Shown in pieces: positions 26,041 to 34,295 of a DNA stretch of 64,000 nucleotides. The first letter of the stretch is position 1. The number at the start of each line of letters is the position of its first letter. The notes under the pieces were generated by a model. The model had not been told where the DNA came from and made no database searches. It saw only the letters and a program-made list of their open reading frames with translations. Source of the DNA: Candidatus Poribacteria bacterium. Lineage in GTDB: Bacteria > Poribacteria > WGA-4E > JAJDTR01. Both the position numbers and the translations under genes were made by a program. The DNA lies in contig JAJDTR010000050.1 in assembly GCA_022827055.1 (NCBI GenBank), positions 26,225-90,224 of the forward strand, read 5' to 3'.

Positions 26041-26421
26041 ATGAGTCAATCGAAAGAGGTCGCAAGAATTGGAGAAGAACTTGCCGCACAATACCTCAAG
26101 GACAGGGGTTATCAAATTCTAGAGCGTAACTACCGCTTGCGATCGGGTGAAATTGATGTCATTGCCAAAGAGGGGAGGCGAATTGTGTTCGTGGAAGTCA
26201 AAACGCGGCGCACCCTCAAATGTGGAGTTCCGCAGGCTGCAGTCACGCTCGCCAAGCAGAAACAGATATCCAAGATTGCGTTGAGTTATCTCCAAGCGAA
26301 TAATCTGTTGGATACGCCCTGCCGTTTTGATGTTGTTGCAATCTACCTTTCTTCCAACAAGTCCACACCCACTAAATTTGAACATATCCAAAATGCCTTT
26401 GAATATGTTGCGGAGGAGTAA
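26041..26421 (+). CDS. YraN family (UPF0102) nuclease-like protein
   Basis: A 126-residue protein with the UPF0102 signature: GEELAAQYLKDRGYQILERN, then YRLRSGEIDVIAKEGRRIVF and VEVKTRR. The E-D...E-x-K arrangement is that of the PD-(D/E)xK-like endonuclease fold. The role is not firmly known; it is often encoded next to rnhB, as here (36 bases downstream). The C-terminal part (ISKIALSYLQANNLLDTPCR and FDVVAI) is also conserved. It lies at the end of the ylxM-yraN cluster. Confidence 0.93.
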   Translation: MSQSKEVARIGEELAAQYLKDRGYQILERNYRLRSGEIDVIAKEGRRIVFVEVKTRRTLKCGVPQAAVTLAKQKQISKIALSYLQANNLLDTPCRFDVVAIYLSSNKSTPTKFEHIQNAFEYVAEE

Positions 26422-26508
26422 TAGGCGTTTTGCGAGGAGCCTTCTTTATGTTTTTGTTCTCACCTGAGAAACATGTGATGTACCTCCTTGAACCGCTAGC
26501 GTATTCAA

Positions 26509-26575
26509 AGGCTGGTAGGAGCTCTATCGCGCTCCTTAATCAGTCGCTTGATCGCAGCGCGCACCCTACAAAATT
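26509..26575. repeat. REP palindrome split by an interspersed repeat
   Basis: Left arm CAAAGGCTGGT, then an insert AGGAGCTCTATCGCGCTCCT...CAGTCGCTTGATCGCA (26516-26554), then right arm GCGCGCACCCTACAAAA. Without the insert the arms restore the palindrome family found intact at 7498-7530 and 35856-35884. Confidence 0.7.
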
Positions 26576-26596
26576 GGATCGAGATAAAGGTTATCG

Positions 26597-27277
26597 GTGC
26601 AAGCAATTATCCTTTGCGGCGGGTTGTCCACACGATTAGGTAATTTCACAGAGAATGTGCCGAAGATCTTGCTGGAAATAGGGGATTGTACGGTGCTTGA
26701 TTACCAACTCCGTCTTTTGAGGGAAGCCGGTGTTGATGAGGTTGTCCTAGCATCGGGACACCTGCATGATGTGCTCTACTCCGCGGTCGGGGAAAGCAGC
26801 CAAGGGATACGCATTCACTACGCGAGAGAGGAAACAAGGCTCGGAACCGGCGGCGCAACAAAGAACGCGATGCGGTACGTTTCCTCGTCTCCGTTTTATG
26901 TGCTAAACGGCGATATTCTGATGAAGGATTTTCCACTTGCCAATCTGTCACGGAATTTTCGCTCAGAAATGGACGGATTGCTGCTTGGCGTGTTTACCGA
27001 CAACATCAGTTCCTATGGCGAGATTGTGTCGGATGAAGGCGGGAGGGTTATCGCATTCCAGGAAAAACAGGCGACGAAACGGTCGGGGTATGCCAATGGC
27101 GCGATATATTTGCTGTCCGAATCAATCAAGAGGTATTTTCCGAACCGGGATGTTTTTTCGATTGAACGGGATGTTTTTCCGCATGTACCGAACTTATATG
27201 TGCTGAACACTAAGATTGATTGGATAGATATCGGAGAACCGGAGAGGTTGGAATACGCGCGGAGGCATTTCGGTTGA
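26597..27277 (+). CDS. Sugar-phosphate nucleotidyltransferase (HddC/RmlA-like)
   Basis: A 226-residue single-domain nucleotidyltransferase. The signature LCGGLSTRLGNFTENVPKIL matches the G-G-x-G-T-R-L...P-K motif, with Gly-Leu-Ser replacing Gly-x-Gly. It is followed by FYVLNGDILM with the metal-binding Asp, LGTGGATKNA for base recognition, and WIDIGEPERLEYA near the end. This pattern is common in D-glycero-D-manno-heptose-1-phosphate guanylyltransferase (HddC) and related mannose-1-phosphate enzymes. The product would be an NDP-sugar for surface glycans. The GTG start has AAAGG six bases upstream. No heptose genes adjoin it. Confidence 0.85.
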   Translation: MQAIILCGGLSTRLGNFTENVPKILLEIGDCTVLDYQLRLLREAGVDEVVLASGHLHDVLYSAVGESSQGIRIHYAREETRLGTGGATKNAMRYVSSSPFYVLNGDILMKDFPLANLSRNFRSEMDGLLLGVFTDNISSYGEIVSDEGGRVIAFQEKQATKRSGYANGAIYLLSESIKRYFPNRDVFSIERDVFPHVPNLYVLNTKIDWIDIGEPERLEYARRHFG

Positions 27278-27434
27278 CGGACGGCGGAGGGGATAAATTA
27301 GTCTCAGGGAGTGGCTGGTTAGATACGGAGAGTTCTGATGCCAAGCGCTTGAGTGTTGTTAAGCGTCTGACAAGGACTTGTATCATTTTCCCATTATTAT
27401 AGTCCACCAATACCATCGATCAAGTCATTCTAAC

Positions 27435-27457
27435 GCGGGGCAAGATGCCCCGCCTAC
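27435..27457. repeat. REP-like palindrome GCGGGGCAAGATGCCCCGCCTAC
   Basis: Stem GCGGGGCA/TGCCCCGC with CCTAC tail. Identical copies lie at 40163-40185 and 48675-48697; a diverged one lies near 37191. Confidence 0.8.
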
Positions 27458-27561
27458 CTGTTAAGCCTACCGGTTCAGTGTAAAGAGTGACGGCTGGATT
27501 AGGTTTTTTCATAATCGTACAGTTGGAGAATTTTACCCAATATCATTTAAGTGAACCGGTA

Positions 27562-28860
27562 TTACGCGTTCTTTCCAAGACAGCATTGTTTGTACTTCCT
27601 GCCGCTTCCGCATGGACAGGGTGAGTTTCTCCCAACTTTTTGGGTTGTCCCGGCTGGTACCCGACTTGATGAAACCGCTCCGCGTTTCTTTTCTAGCATG
27701 AGCGGTATGATGCTATCGGCGGGTTTGCCGGCTTGCAGGGCGGCAGCCATCAGTTTCATCGGTTCGTCGATGTGGTTGAAGAACATCTTGTAGCCGTCAC
27801 AAAGGTAGTTTAACCCATCTTCGCCGGATGGCGTCTTGATAAAGCGATCCTTCGGGCAACCTCCGTTGCAGACGAATCGGACTTCGCAATCTCTACAGTA
27901 TTGGGGCAGCGTGTCTCGCTTGTCTGTCCCAAATTTTCTCTGGAATGGAGAATCCACCATGTCCTCGATTGGCGTATCGGCAACATTTCCAAGATGGTAT
28001 CCCGGAAAGACGAAGTGGTCGCAGGAGTAGAGATCGCCGTTGTGCTCAATCGCCATCGCATCGCCGCAGGTTTCGCTGAAAATGCAAAGGCTTGGATTAT
28101 AGCCTACCCATGCCTCAAGCGCAATGTCGAAGATTTGCACGAAGATTTTCCCGATGTCGTTCACAACCCATTCGTCGAAGACGGCGCATAGGAACTTGCC
28201 GTATTGCTTTGCCTGGACCGATCGCTCGGAGACTTGCGTGCCGGTGAAGTGTTCGACAGCGGGGATGAATTGGATGAATTCGGCGCCTATCTTCTTGAAA
28301 TAGCGATACAGCTCAAGCGGATAGTCGGCATTGTGACGGTTCAACACACAGAGTATGTTGTAATCCACGCGGTGTTTCTGCAGGACCTCAAGTCCTCTAA
28401 GAACGTCGTGAGAGGATGGTCTTCCACGTTTGTCATATCGATACTTATCGTGTAATTCGGGAGGACCGTCGATGCTTACGCCAACCAAGAACTTGTTTCG
28501 CTTAAGAAAAGACGCCCACTCGTCGTCGATGAGTGTTGCGTTGGTTTGAAATGTGTTTTGGATGTTGGTGCCCGTACGCCGATATTTTTGCTGGTATTCG
28601 ACGGCGCGCCGGAAAAAATCGACTCCCATCAGCGTCGGTTCGCCGCCTTGCCACGCAAAGGTAATCTCGTTTACCTGCTGCGCCTCAATGTATTGGCGAA
28701 CATAGTTCTCCAAGACTTCATCTGTCATCCGGAAGGAGCGCGTTTTTGGATAAAGTTTTTCTTTGTCCAAGTAGAAACAGTATTCGCAATCGAGGTTACA
28801 GATTGGTCCTATCGGTTTCGTCATCACGTGAAACGCACGGGGGGTATTGTGCTCTAGCAT
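27562..28860 (-). CDS. Radical SAM anaerobic sulfatase-maturase-like protein with C-terminal SEC-C motif
   Basis: A 432-residue protein. Its N-terminus has the radical SAM cluster motif CNLDCEYCFYLDKEKLYP and AWQGGEPTLMG, as in anSME/AslB enzymes that convert Cys or Ser to formylglycine in sulfatases. The SPASM cysteines follow (YSCDHFVFPGYHLGN, YCRDCEVRFVCNGGCPKDRF). The last 20 residues carry an added SEC-C zinc motif (SPCPCGSGRKYKQCC), normally seen at the end of SecA and assorted proteins. GAGGAAAAA precedes the ATG. No sulfatase gene is in the window, so its client is elsewhere. Confidence 0.9.
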   Translation of the reverse strand: MLEHNTPRAFHVMTKPIGPICNLDCEYCFYLDKEKLYPKTRSFRMTDEVLENYVRQYIEAQQVNEITFAWQGGEPTLMGVDFFRRAVEYQQKYRRTGTNIQNTFQTNATLIDDEWASFLKRNKFLVGVSIDGPPELHDKYRYDKRGRPSSHDVLRGLEVLQKHRVDYNILCVLNRHNADYPLELYRYFKKIGAEFIQFIPAVEHFTGTQVSERSVQAKQYGKFLCAVFDEWVVNDIGKIFVQIFDIALEAWVGYNPSLCIFSETCGDAMAIEHNGDLYSCDHFVFPGYHLGNVADTPIEDMVDSPFQRKFGTDKRDTLPQYCRDCEVRFVCNGGCPKDRFIKTPSGEDGLNYLCDGYKMFFNHIDEPMKLMAAALQAGKPADSIIPLMLEKKRGAVSSSRVPAGTTQKVGRNSPCPCGSGRKYKQCCLGKNA

Positions 28861-29074
28861 TTTTTCCTCATGACAGGTGCGTAAATAATGGTGCTTTGAA
28901 TTTTATCAGGGATGGGATTGAAGTTCAATAGAAAAGATATGGGGGAAGGATGGAAGATAAGCCGTGGTCTGTGTTCAGTGGTTAGTAAAGTGGTGAATAG
29001 GCGATTGGAAGGAAGAGACCAAGGTATGAGGGAGAAAACTTGGTTTTAGAGAATATAGTTAAAGGAGGAAAATT

Positions 29075-29623
29075 ATGTCAGACAAATTGGAGACAGCTAC
29101 GCTGGGGGCTGGGTGTTTCTGGTGTGTTGAGGCGGTTTTTCTGGAGTTGAAGGGGGTGCATGAAGTCGTGTCCGGGTATACCGGAGGCGCGGTAAAGAAC
29201 CCGTCGTATCAGCAGGTTTGTACAGGCATGACCGGTCATGCAGAGGTAGTACAAATCACGTTCGATCCCGGGGTTGTATCATTCTCGGATTTACTTTATG
29301 TCTTCTGGCGCACGCATGACCCGACCACATTGAATCGGCAAGGCGCAGATGTCGGCACTCAATACCGCTCGGCGATCTTCTATCATAATGAGAAACAGAA
29401 AATAGCAGCGGAAAGTTCCAAACGGGAGACCGATGCTGCAGGATTGTGGCAGAATCCGATTGTTACGGAGATTGTCCCCGCTGCCGAATTCTATGCCGCG
29501 GAGGAATATCACCAGAATTATTATGCTCTAAACTCGTATCAACCGTATTGCCAGATTGTGATTGATCCCAAGCTGAAGAAGTTGAGGGAAGAGTTTGGGG
29601 ATAAATTGGAAGGTGTAGATTGA
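29075..29623 (+). CDS. msrA: Peptide methionine sulfoxide reductase MsrA
   Basis: A 182-residue MsrA that reduces methionine-S-sulfoxide in proteins. The catalytic motif LGAGCFWCVEAVF, GYTGGAVKNPSYQQVCTG, GHAEVVQITFDP, and FWRTHDPTTLNRQGADVGTQ (two adjacent motifs) are all present, as is EEYHQNYYALN. No MsrB domain is fused. The resolving cysteine is probably the downstream SYQPYCQIV. A strong AAAGGAGG lies nine bases before the ATG. It is preceded by a 200-base gap and is probably monocistronic. Confidence 0.97.
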   Translation: MSDKLETATLGAGCFWCVEAVFLELKGVHEVVSGYTGGAVKNPSYQQVCTGMTGHAEVVQITFDPGVVSFSDLLYVFWRTHDPTTLNRQGADVGTQYRSAIFYHNEKQKIAAESSKRETDAAGLWQNPIVTEIVPAAEFYAAEEYHQNYYALNSYQPYCQIVIDPKLKKLREEFGDKLEGVD

Positions 29624-30243
29624 TTCTAAAGAAATCGCGAGGGGCAAAGGATATCTATGGGAACGCTATCTCGGTTATTGGGCTCTTTAGAGTTAAGTGT
29701 GGAAAATGAGATTGACTTAGGGTTCTCGTAGTCCGGTGCTCAAATCCGCCTAGTTCGGCAGTTATTCCCTACAAAAGCGTTGCTATCTCGACAGGAACCA
29801 CCCGGTAGTTGGAAATGTCGAGCGGTTATGTCAATAGCGTATACATCGGTGTCTTCAGAACCATATTGCCTACGCTCCGCACCTATTTGGGGATTTTACA
29901 GGTTTTATTGAAATCTTGCAAACTCCCGTAACTACTGGGTTTGTCGTAGGTTTTCGTATACCGCTCCTCTGGAGCGGGAAGGAAAATGTCACTTCCCTCT
30001 ATCAACATTTCGCAGGATCTACTATCGCACTCACTATTCGTTCGTTTGATCCTCTGGAGCGAGAGAAGGGAATATGGTGTACTCGCATTATTGTTTACCA
30101 GAGCCCCTCTCGAAATTTCTATATTGGTACTCATAAAGTGCGGAGTGTAGGATATTGGGAATTATTGCAATCAATTTGGACTCACAGAGCAAACAGTCTT
30201 CCTGTAGCAAGATTCATTCCCACACTTAACCCTGAAGAACCGG
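29624..30243. other. Intergenic region with hairpins and an interspersed repeat
   Basis: About 620 bases between convergent genes. It contains the hairpin CCGCTCCTCTGGAGCGGG (about 29970), a copy of the interspersed repeat GGATCTACTATCGCACTCAC ending CCTCTGGAGCGAG (30015-30064), and short degenerate CCTACA-tailed pieces. A 140-codon frame at 29916 runs across these repeats and is not convincing as a gene. Confidence 0.55.
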
Positions 30244-31578
30244 TTATTGTACATTCGCCAAGTGGATATCGATGGCTTTCATCACTTGGTCGTAGTCCGG
30301 CTCAAGTTCCACCGGGGCATTTACATAGTGAGGATTAACCTCGTCCAATTCACCATTATGATATCGAATTTTAAAATCGGGGAATTTTAGACCGTTTGCC
30401 GTCGAAATTACCACTACTCGCTCGTCGGATCGGATTTCCTTTCTTTCAACGAGTTTCAGCAGGGCAGCGAGGGCTACGCCCGTATGCGGACAGTTGAACA
30501 AACCCGTTCGATCGGCTCTGGAAGCGGCATTTGCCAACTCGTTTTCGGTCGCTTGTTCCACAATTCCATTGAACCGTTTCAGGATGTTTATAGCTCGGTT
30601 AGCGGAAACAGGATTGCCAATTTGGATTGCGTTGGCTAAGGTGGGCTGCGCAGCCACCGGTTTAAATTCGTTGAAGCCTCTAAGGTAACTTTGATACAAC
30701 GGATTGGCTTTGGCGGCCTGCGCGCAAACGATTCTCGGCAGGTCGTTGATAATTCCAAGATCCTGCATCATCAGGAACCCCAGCCCCAAAGCAGTTACAT
30801 TTCCCAGATTCCCCCCAGGAATAATTATCCAGTCCGGCACCTCCCAATCGAATTGTTGGACAATTTCGATGCTAATTGTCTTCTGACCTTCGATTCGGAG
30901 AGAATTTATGGAGTTGGCAAGATAAAAATCCGGGTTCACGGTCAGCTTTTGGACTATTGCCATGCAGCCGTCAAAATCGGTTTTGAGGGAAAGCGTGATG
31001 GCTCCGTTGGCAAGCGGTTGGATGAGTTGCGCGGGTGAGACTTTGGCTTGCGGCAAAAGGATTATCGCGGGAATCCCTGCGGCTGCCGCATAAGCGGCGA
31101 GCGCAGCAGAAGTGTCACCGCTAGACGCACAGAGAACGGCACGGATGCCGGACCCGTTCGAGACAATCTGTTTTACCATAGAGATGAGCACCGTCATTCC
31201 GAGATCCTTGAAGGAGCCGGTATGACTGTTACCACATTGCTTAATCCAGAGGTCGGAGACGCCTATTTGCTTTCCGAACCGTTCCGCCCAGAAGAGATTC
31301 GTACCTCCCTCGAACATGGAAACAATGTTTTCATCATCAATGATTGGGCAAACGAACTCTTTCTTCCCCCAGACGCCGCTGCCATAGGGGTATTCGGTTC
31401 CCATGTAACGCCTTTCGAAGAGTTCTATCCATGCCGCCGGGCTGCGACGTTTCAGAGATTCAATATTGTGTTTGACTTCCAACAGCCCGCCGCAGCGAGT
31501 GCAACGATAAATCACGTCGTGAAGAGAATGTGTCTCGCCGCATCCGCTACTGCATTGAAACCACGCATCATATTTCAT
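30244..31578 (-). CDS. thrC: Threonine synthase
   Basis: A 444-residue PLP enzyme that converts O-phosphohomoserine to threonine. The N-terminus has a zinc-ribbon-like set of cysteines (CSSGC...CTRCGG), then [15 protein letters not shown] and the PLP-lysine motif [14 protein letters not shown]. Further motifs are [38 protein letters not shown] for phosphate binding, and [15 protein letters not shown]. The length and motifs fit the class with an N-terminal ribbon. It stands alone; the homoserine kinase and dehydrogenase genes are not in the window. Confidence 0.95.
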   Translation of the reverse strand: MKYDAWFQCSSGCGETHSLHDVIYRCTRCGGLLEVKHNIESLKRRSPAAWIELFERRYMGTEYPYGSGVWGKKEFVCPIIDDENIVSMFEGGTNLFWAERFGKQIGVSDLWIKQCGNSHTGSFKDLGMTVLISMVKQIVSNGSGIRAVLCASSGDTSAALAAYAAAAGIPAIILLPQAKVSPAQLIQPLANGAITLSLKTDFDGCMAIVQKLTVNPDFYLANSINSLRIEGQKTISIEIVQQFDWEVPDWIIIPGGNLGNVTALGLGFLMMQDLGIINDLPRIVCAQAAKANPLYQSYLRGFNEFKPVAAQPTLANAIQIGNPVSANRAINILKRFNGIVEQATENELANAASRADRTGLFNCPHTGVALAALLKLVERKEIRSDERVVVISTANGLKFPDFKIRYHNGELDEVNPHYVNAPVELEPDYDQVMKAIDIHLANVQ

Positions 31579-31924
31579 TTCTTATTTTCGTTTCCCAAAT
31601 CTCGTTCATGGCATGAAACGATTAAGATGCACACTTTTATTTTTTTGACTTTACTGTCTATGTAGAAATGGCAAGGGTTGGGTGACGGCAGCTAACATTG
31701 CCTGAACCGAGATTTATGAGATCTCTACGGAATTTCAATCGCGTTCCCTGTACGGTCACCTGATCACCCGCTATTCGCGCTGTTGAGCTGCACCGGGACT
31801 TTTAGAGGCCGGTGCGCAGAAGATTAGCTATCGCCCTTACTATCCGTTCGGTTGATGGATTTCTATCGCGCTCGTTATTCACTCGCTTGATTGCACCCTA
31901 CAGATGTGATTATCTAACAGGATC
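31579..31924. repeat. Intergenic region; REP palindrome apparently split by two interspersed repeats
   Basis: From 31806: left arm GGCCGGTGCGCAG, then two degenerate repeat copies (GATTAGCTATCGCCC...GTTGATGG and TTTCTATCGCGCTCGTTATT...CTTGATT), then right arm GCACCCTACA ending at about 31903. Another degenerate GATCTCTACGG...CTGATC copy lies at 31718-31765. No gene seen. Confidence 0.55.
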
Positions 31925-32539
31925 TTAGTTTTCGTCTGTTGTATCTAGTTCCAATTCTTCGTTTTGGACTTCATATAGAATCTCTTCAATTTCTTCTATA
32001 GATGGCAGTTCGGAGAGGTTCTTTAGTCCAAATTGCTCCAAGAATCTGTCCGTAGTGGCGAATAGTAACGATCTGCCTTGTCCTGGTTTTCTCCCAGCGA
32101 TGCGTATCAATCCTTTCTGAATAAGCGAATTCACAACGCTGTCACTGTTCACTCCCCGAATTTCTTCCACTTCGGTGCGTGTAACGGGCTGCTTGTAGGC
32201 TACGATGGCGAGGGTTTCAAGCGCCGGGGGTGAAAGCCGAACGCGAACTTGCCGAGTATAGAATTTCTCGATCCAGTCTCGGTATTCAGGGCGCGAACAC
32301 ACTTGAAAGCCGTTGGCAATTTCGATAAGCTGGAAACTGCGGTTCGCGGCTTGGTAATCATCTTCAAGTGCTATCAGTTGTTCGCGGATGTCGTGCGTCG
32401 AAACGTCTCCTAGGACCTGAGTAAATTGTTTTATCGAGATTGGTTCGTTGGCAGCAAAGAGAATCGCCTCAAGGATAGATTTGATTTGGGTCGGACCCAA
32501 GGAAGAATCCTGAGGAGGAGTGGGGGAATTTTCGCTCAT
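31925..32539 (-). CDS. scpB: Segregation and condensation protein B
   Basis: A 204-residue ScpB, the winged-helix kleisin-associated subunit of the SMC-ScpAB condensin that organises the chromosome. Two winged-helix domains are evident: IKSILEAILFAANEPISIKQ and LSPPALETLAIVAYKQPVTR, followed by GVNSDSVVNSLIQKGLIRIA and the GRSLLFATTDRFLEQFGL end. The acidic C-terminal tail (EEIEEILYEVQNEELELD) is common. The gene lies 63 bases after scpA on the same strand, the usual pairing. Confidence 0.95.
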   Translation of the reverse strand: MSENSPTPPQDSSLGPTQIKSILEAILFAANEPISIKQFTQVLGDVSTHDIREQLIALEDDYQAANRSFQLIEIANGFQVCSRPEYRDWIEKFYTRQVRVRLSPPALETLAIVAYKQPVTRTEVEEIRGVNSDSVVNSLIQKGLIRIAGRKPGQGRSLLFATTDRFLEQFGLKNLSELPSIEEIEEILYEVQNEELELDTTDEN

Positions 32540-32602
32540 GACAGCAAAACGTGATGGGGAACTGGGGCTAATTTTTATTCTTGAAACTCGTATGTCCGCG
32601 AC

Positions 32603-33364
32603 CTATCCCTCGCGCCTCACGATGTAGATTTGACCAAACTGCCCCGATTGAATAGCAATGATGCGCCTTAGGCGAATCAGCTCTAAGATTGCCAAGAATG
32701 TCACAATCTGCTCGACTTTGGTTGCATATCTTGAGAAAAGATCTTCAAACGGCACCTGTTCAGACTCCTTCATTCTGCGTTCCAAGAACTCCATCTTTTC
32801 TTCAACGGTGATTTGCTCTTCGTTGATTTCCTCGTAGGCATCATCTCCATCGAATTGCAACCTTTCGGTGGTCCGCTGAAACGCCGATAACAGATCGAAG
32901 AGGGTTGCCTTAATCTCAAACTCGCGCAAATCTCCCAGTTCATCGCCTGAATCAACACTTCGTCCGAAAACTTGTTCATGTTCTTCGGCGTAACGGTCCA
33001 GCACCTGTGATGCCTCTTTGAACTGTTTGTAATCCAAGAGTTGCTTAACAAGCTCTTCTCGATTCTTGATAGGCAATGCATCTTGATCTGTTGCAGATGG
33101 AAGAATACTCTGTGATTTCAGATAGAGCAGCGTCGCCGCCATTACCAGAAATTCCGAAGCAACATCCAAGTCCAATTGCTCCATGAGATTCAGCCACTCC
33201 AAATAGCGCTCCGTGATCTCGGCAATACGAATATCTCTAACATCCATCTCGTCCTTCTGAATCAGGTGAAGCAGCAGATCCAGCGGTCCTTCAAAAATAT
33301 CGAGTTTGATGGAGTATATCGAGTCTGTGGATTGGGGTTGAGAGTCCATCGGTAACGCTTGCAT
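32603..33364 (-). CDS. scpA: Segregation and condensation protein A
   Basis: A 253-residue kleisin subunit of the bacterial SMC complex. Typical motifs: KLDIFEGPLDLLLHLIQKDE, MDVRDIRIAEITERYLEWL, DVASEFLVMAATLLYLKSQS (N-terminal SMC-neck-binding helix), and a C-terminal winged-helix region FLAILELIRLRRIIAIQ that docks on the SMC head. Start choice is between 33364 and the Met at 33349; neither has a strong ribosome site. It forms a four-gene leftward group with cca, the M50 protease and scpB. Confidence 0.95.
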   Translation of the reverse strand: MQALPMDSQPQSTDSIYSIKLDIFEGPLDLLLHLIQKDEMDVRDIRIAEITERYLEWLNLMEQLDLDVASEFLVMAATLLYLKSQSILPSATDQDALPIKNREELVKQLLDYKQFKEASQVLDRYAEEHEQVFGRSVDSGDELGDLREFEIKATLFDLLSAFQRTTERLQFDGDDAYEEINEEQITVEEKMEFLERRMKESEQVPFEDLFSRYATKVEQIVTFLAILELIRLRRIIAIQSGQFGQIYIVRREG

Positions 33365-33632
33365 AAACTCAGTGTTCGATTCTATACCATGGGTACAACA
33401 ATTGTTTCATTCGCTCACGGCTCGGAATGTGAAATCCACTGCGAGCAGATAGAGTCTATATTGCTTACATTGCCCCGGTTTGCGACGTACCCTATAAGAG
33501 GGTCGGGCTAGAAGCCCGGGGCATCTCTATCGCCCTCGCTTCGACGCTCAGTTAATCCTAACGGGAATGGGTAGCAGCTTGAGTCATTTGATCGTCGAAT
33601 GTTATGCTTATTGACTCGTTTTGACTCTGGTT
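33365..33632. other. Gap within the cca-scpB gene group, with a repeat
   Basis: Contains a GTCGGGCTAGAAGCCCGGGGC hairpin-like stretch (about 33502-33522, in two halves) and a CATCTCTATCGCCCTCGC...CTCAGTTAATCC repeat (33522-33558). The repeat interrupts the otherwise close leftward gene order. Confidence 0.45.
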
Positions 33633-34295
33633 TCAAAGCCCGACGAGCGTGCCAAACAGGTCGTAAATTCCGAAAGAGACCAAACGAATTACAATAAAGA
33701 CGGGATTCGGGATTCGCAACAGATTGGGAAGAAAAATTATCCCAAGCAAAATCATCATTCCGTAAGGCCGTAGTCTGTCAAATGCCTGCGCTTGTCTCCA
33801 AGGTAACAACCCATAAACCACACTGAACCCGTCAAGTGGAAACAAAGGAAGCATATTAAACGCCGCGAGGAACACGCTAATCAGAGCGGACAAGCTCAAC
33901 TGCCTATATATTTCGCGGTGTATGGAGGTTCCAACAAAGTGATCAAGGAGTTTGACCGCAAGCAGAATCACGAAAGCGCAGATGATGTTCATCACGGGAC
34001 CTGCTGCGGCAATGATCATCAGGTCACGCTTGGGATCTTTCAAATTACGCGAGTCGACCGGTACAGGTTTTGCCCATCCGAAAAACGCGCCACCGAAAAG
34101 CGTACCGAGTAACGGTAGAATAATCGTTCCAAGTATATCAATGTGTGCCGCCGGATTGAACGTTAACCGCTCTTCGTCTCTAGCTGTCGGATCTCCGAGC
34201 ATGAGCGCCGCTTTCGCGTGCCCCCACTCATGGAAAGTTAGTAAGATGATGAATTGGATTACACGAAGGATAGCCTCAAATGGATTGAGCATCAC
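33633..34295 (-). CDS. Site-2 protease family (M50) membrane metalloprotease
   Basis: A 220-residue polytopic membrane protein. The zinc site HEWGH (residues 22-26, HExxH) lies in the first hydrophobic segment, and the second motif NMLPLFPLDG provides the aspartate ligand. Four to five further hydrophobic segments follow. This short FtsH/RseP-unlike group without a PDZ domain (Rv2869-unlike, YwhC-like) often sits next to scpA/scpB and trpS or cca genes. Substrates are unknown. The start overlaps the 3' end of the cca gene by 20 bases, indicating co-translation. Confidence 0.9.
   Translation of the reverse strand: MMLNPFEAILRVIQFIILLTFHEWGHAKAALMLGDPTARDEERLTFNPAAHIDILGTIILPLLGTLFGGAFFGWAKPVPVDSRNLKDPKRDLMIIAAAGPVMNIICAFVILLAVKLLDHFVGTSIHREIYRQLSLSALISVFLAAFNMLPLFPLDGFSVVYGLLPWRQAQAFDRLRPYGMMILLGIIFLPNLLRIPNPVFIVIRLVSFGIYDLFGTLVGL

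Noticed and set aside
29916..30338. A 140-codon open frame between msrA and thrC
   Set aside because: It runs through hairpins and a copy of the interspersed repeat, overlaps the thrC end on the other strand, and shows no protein family.
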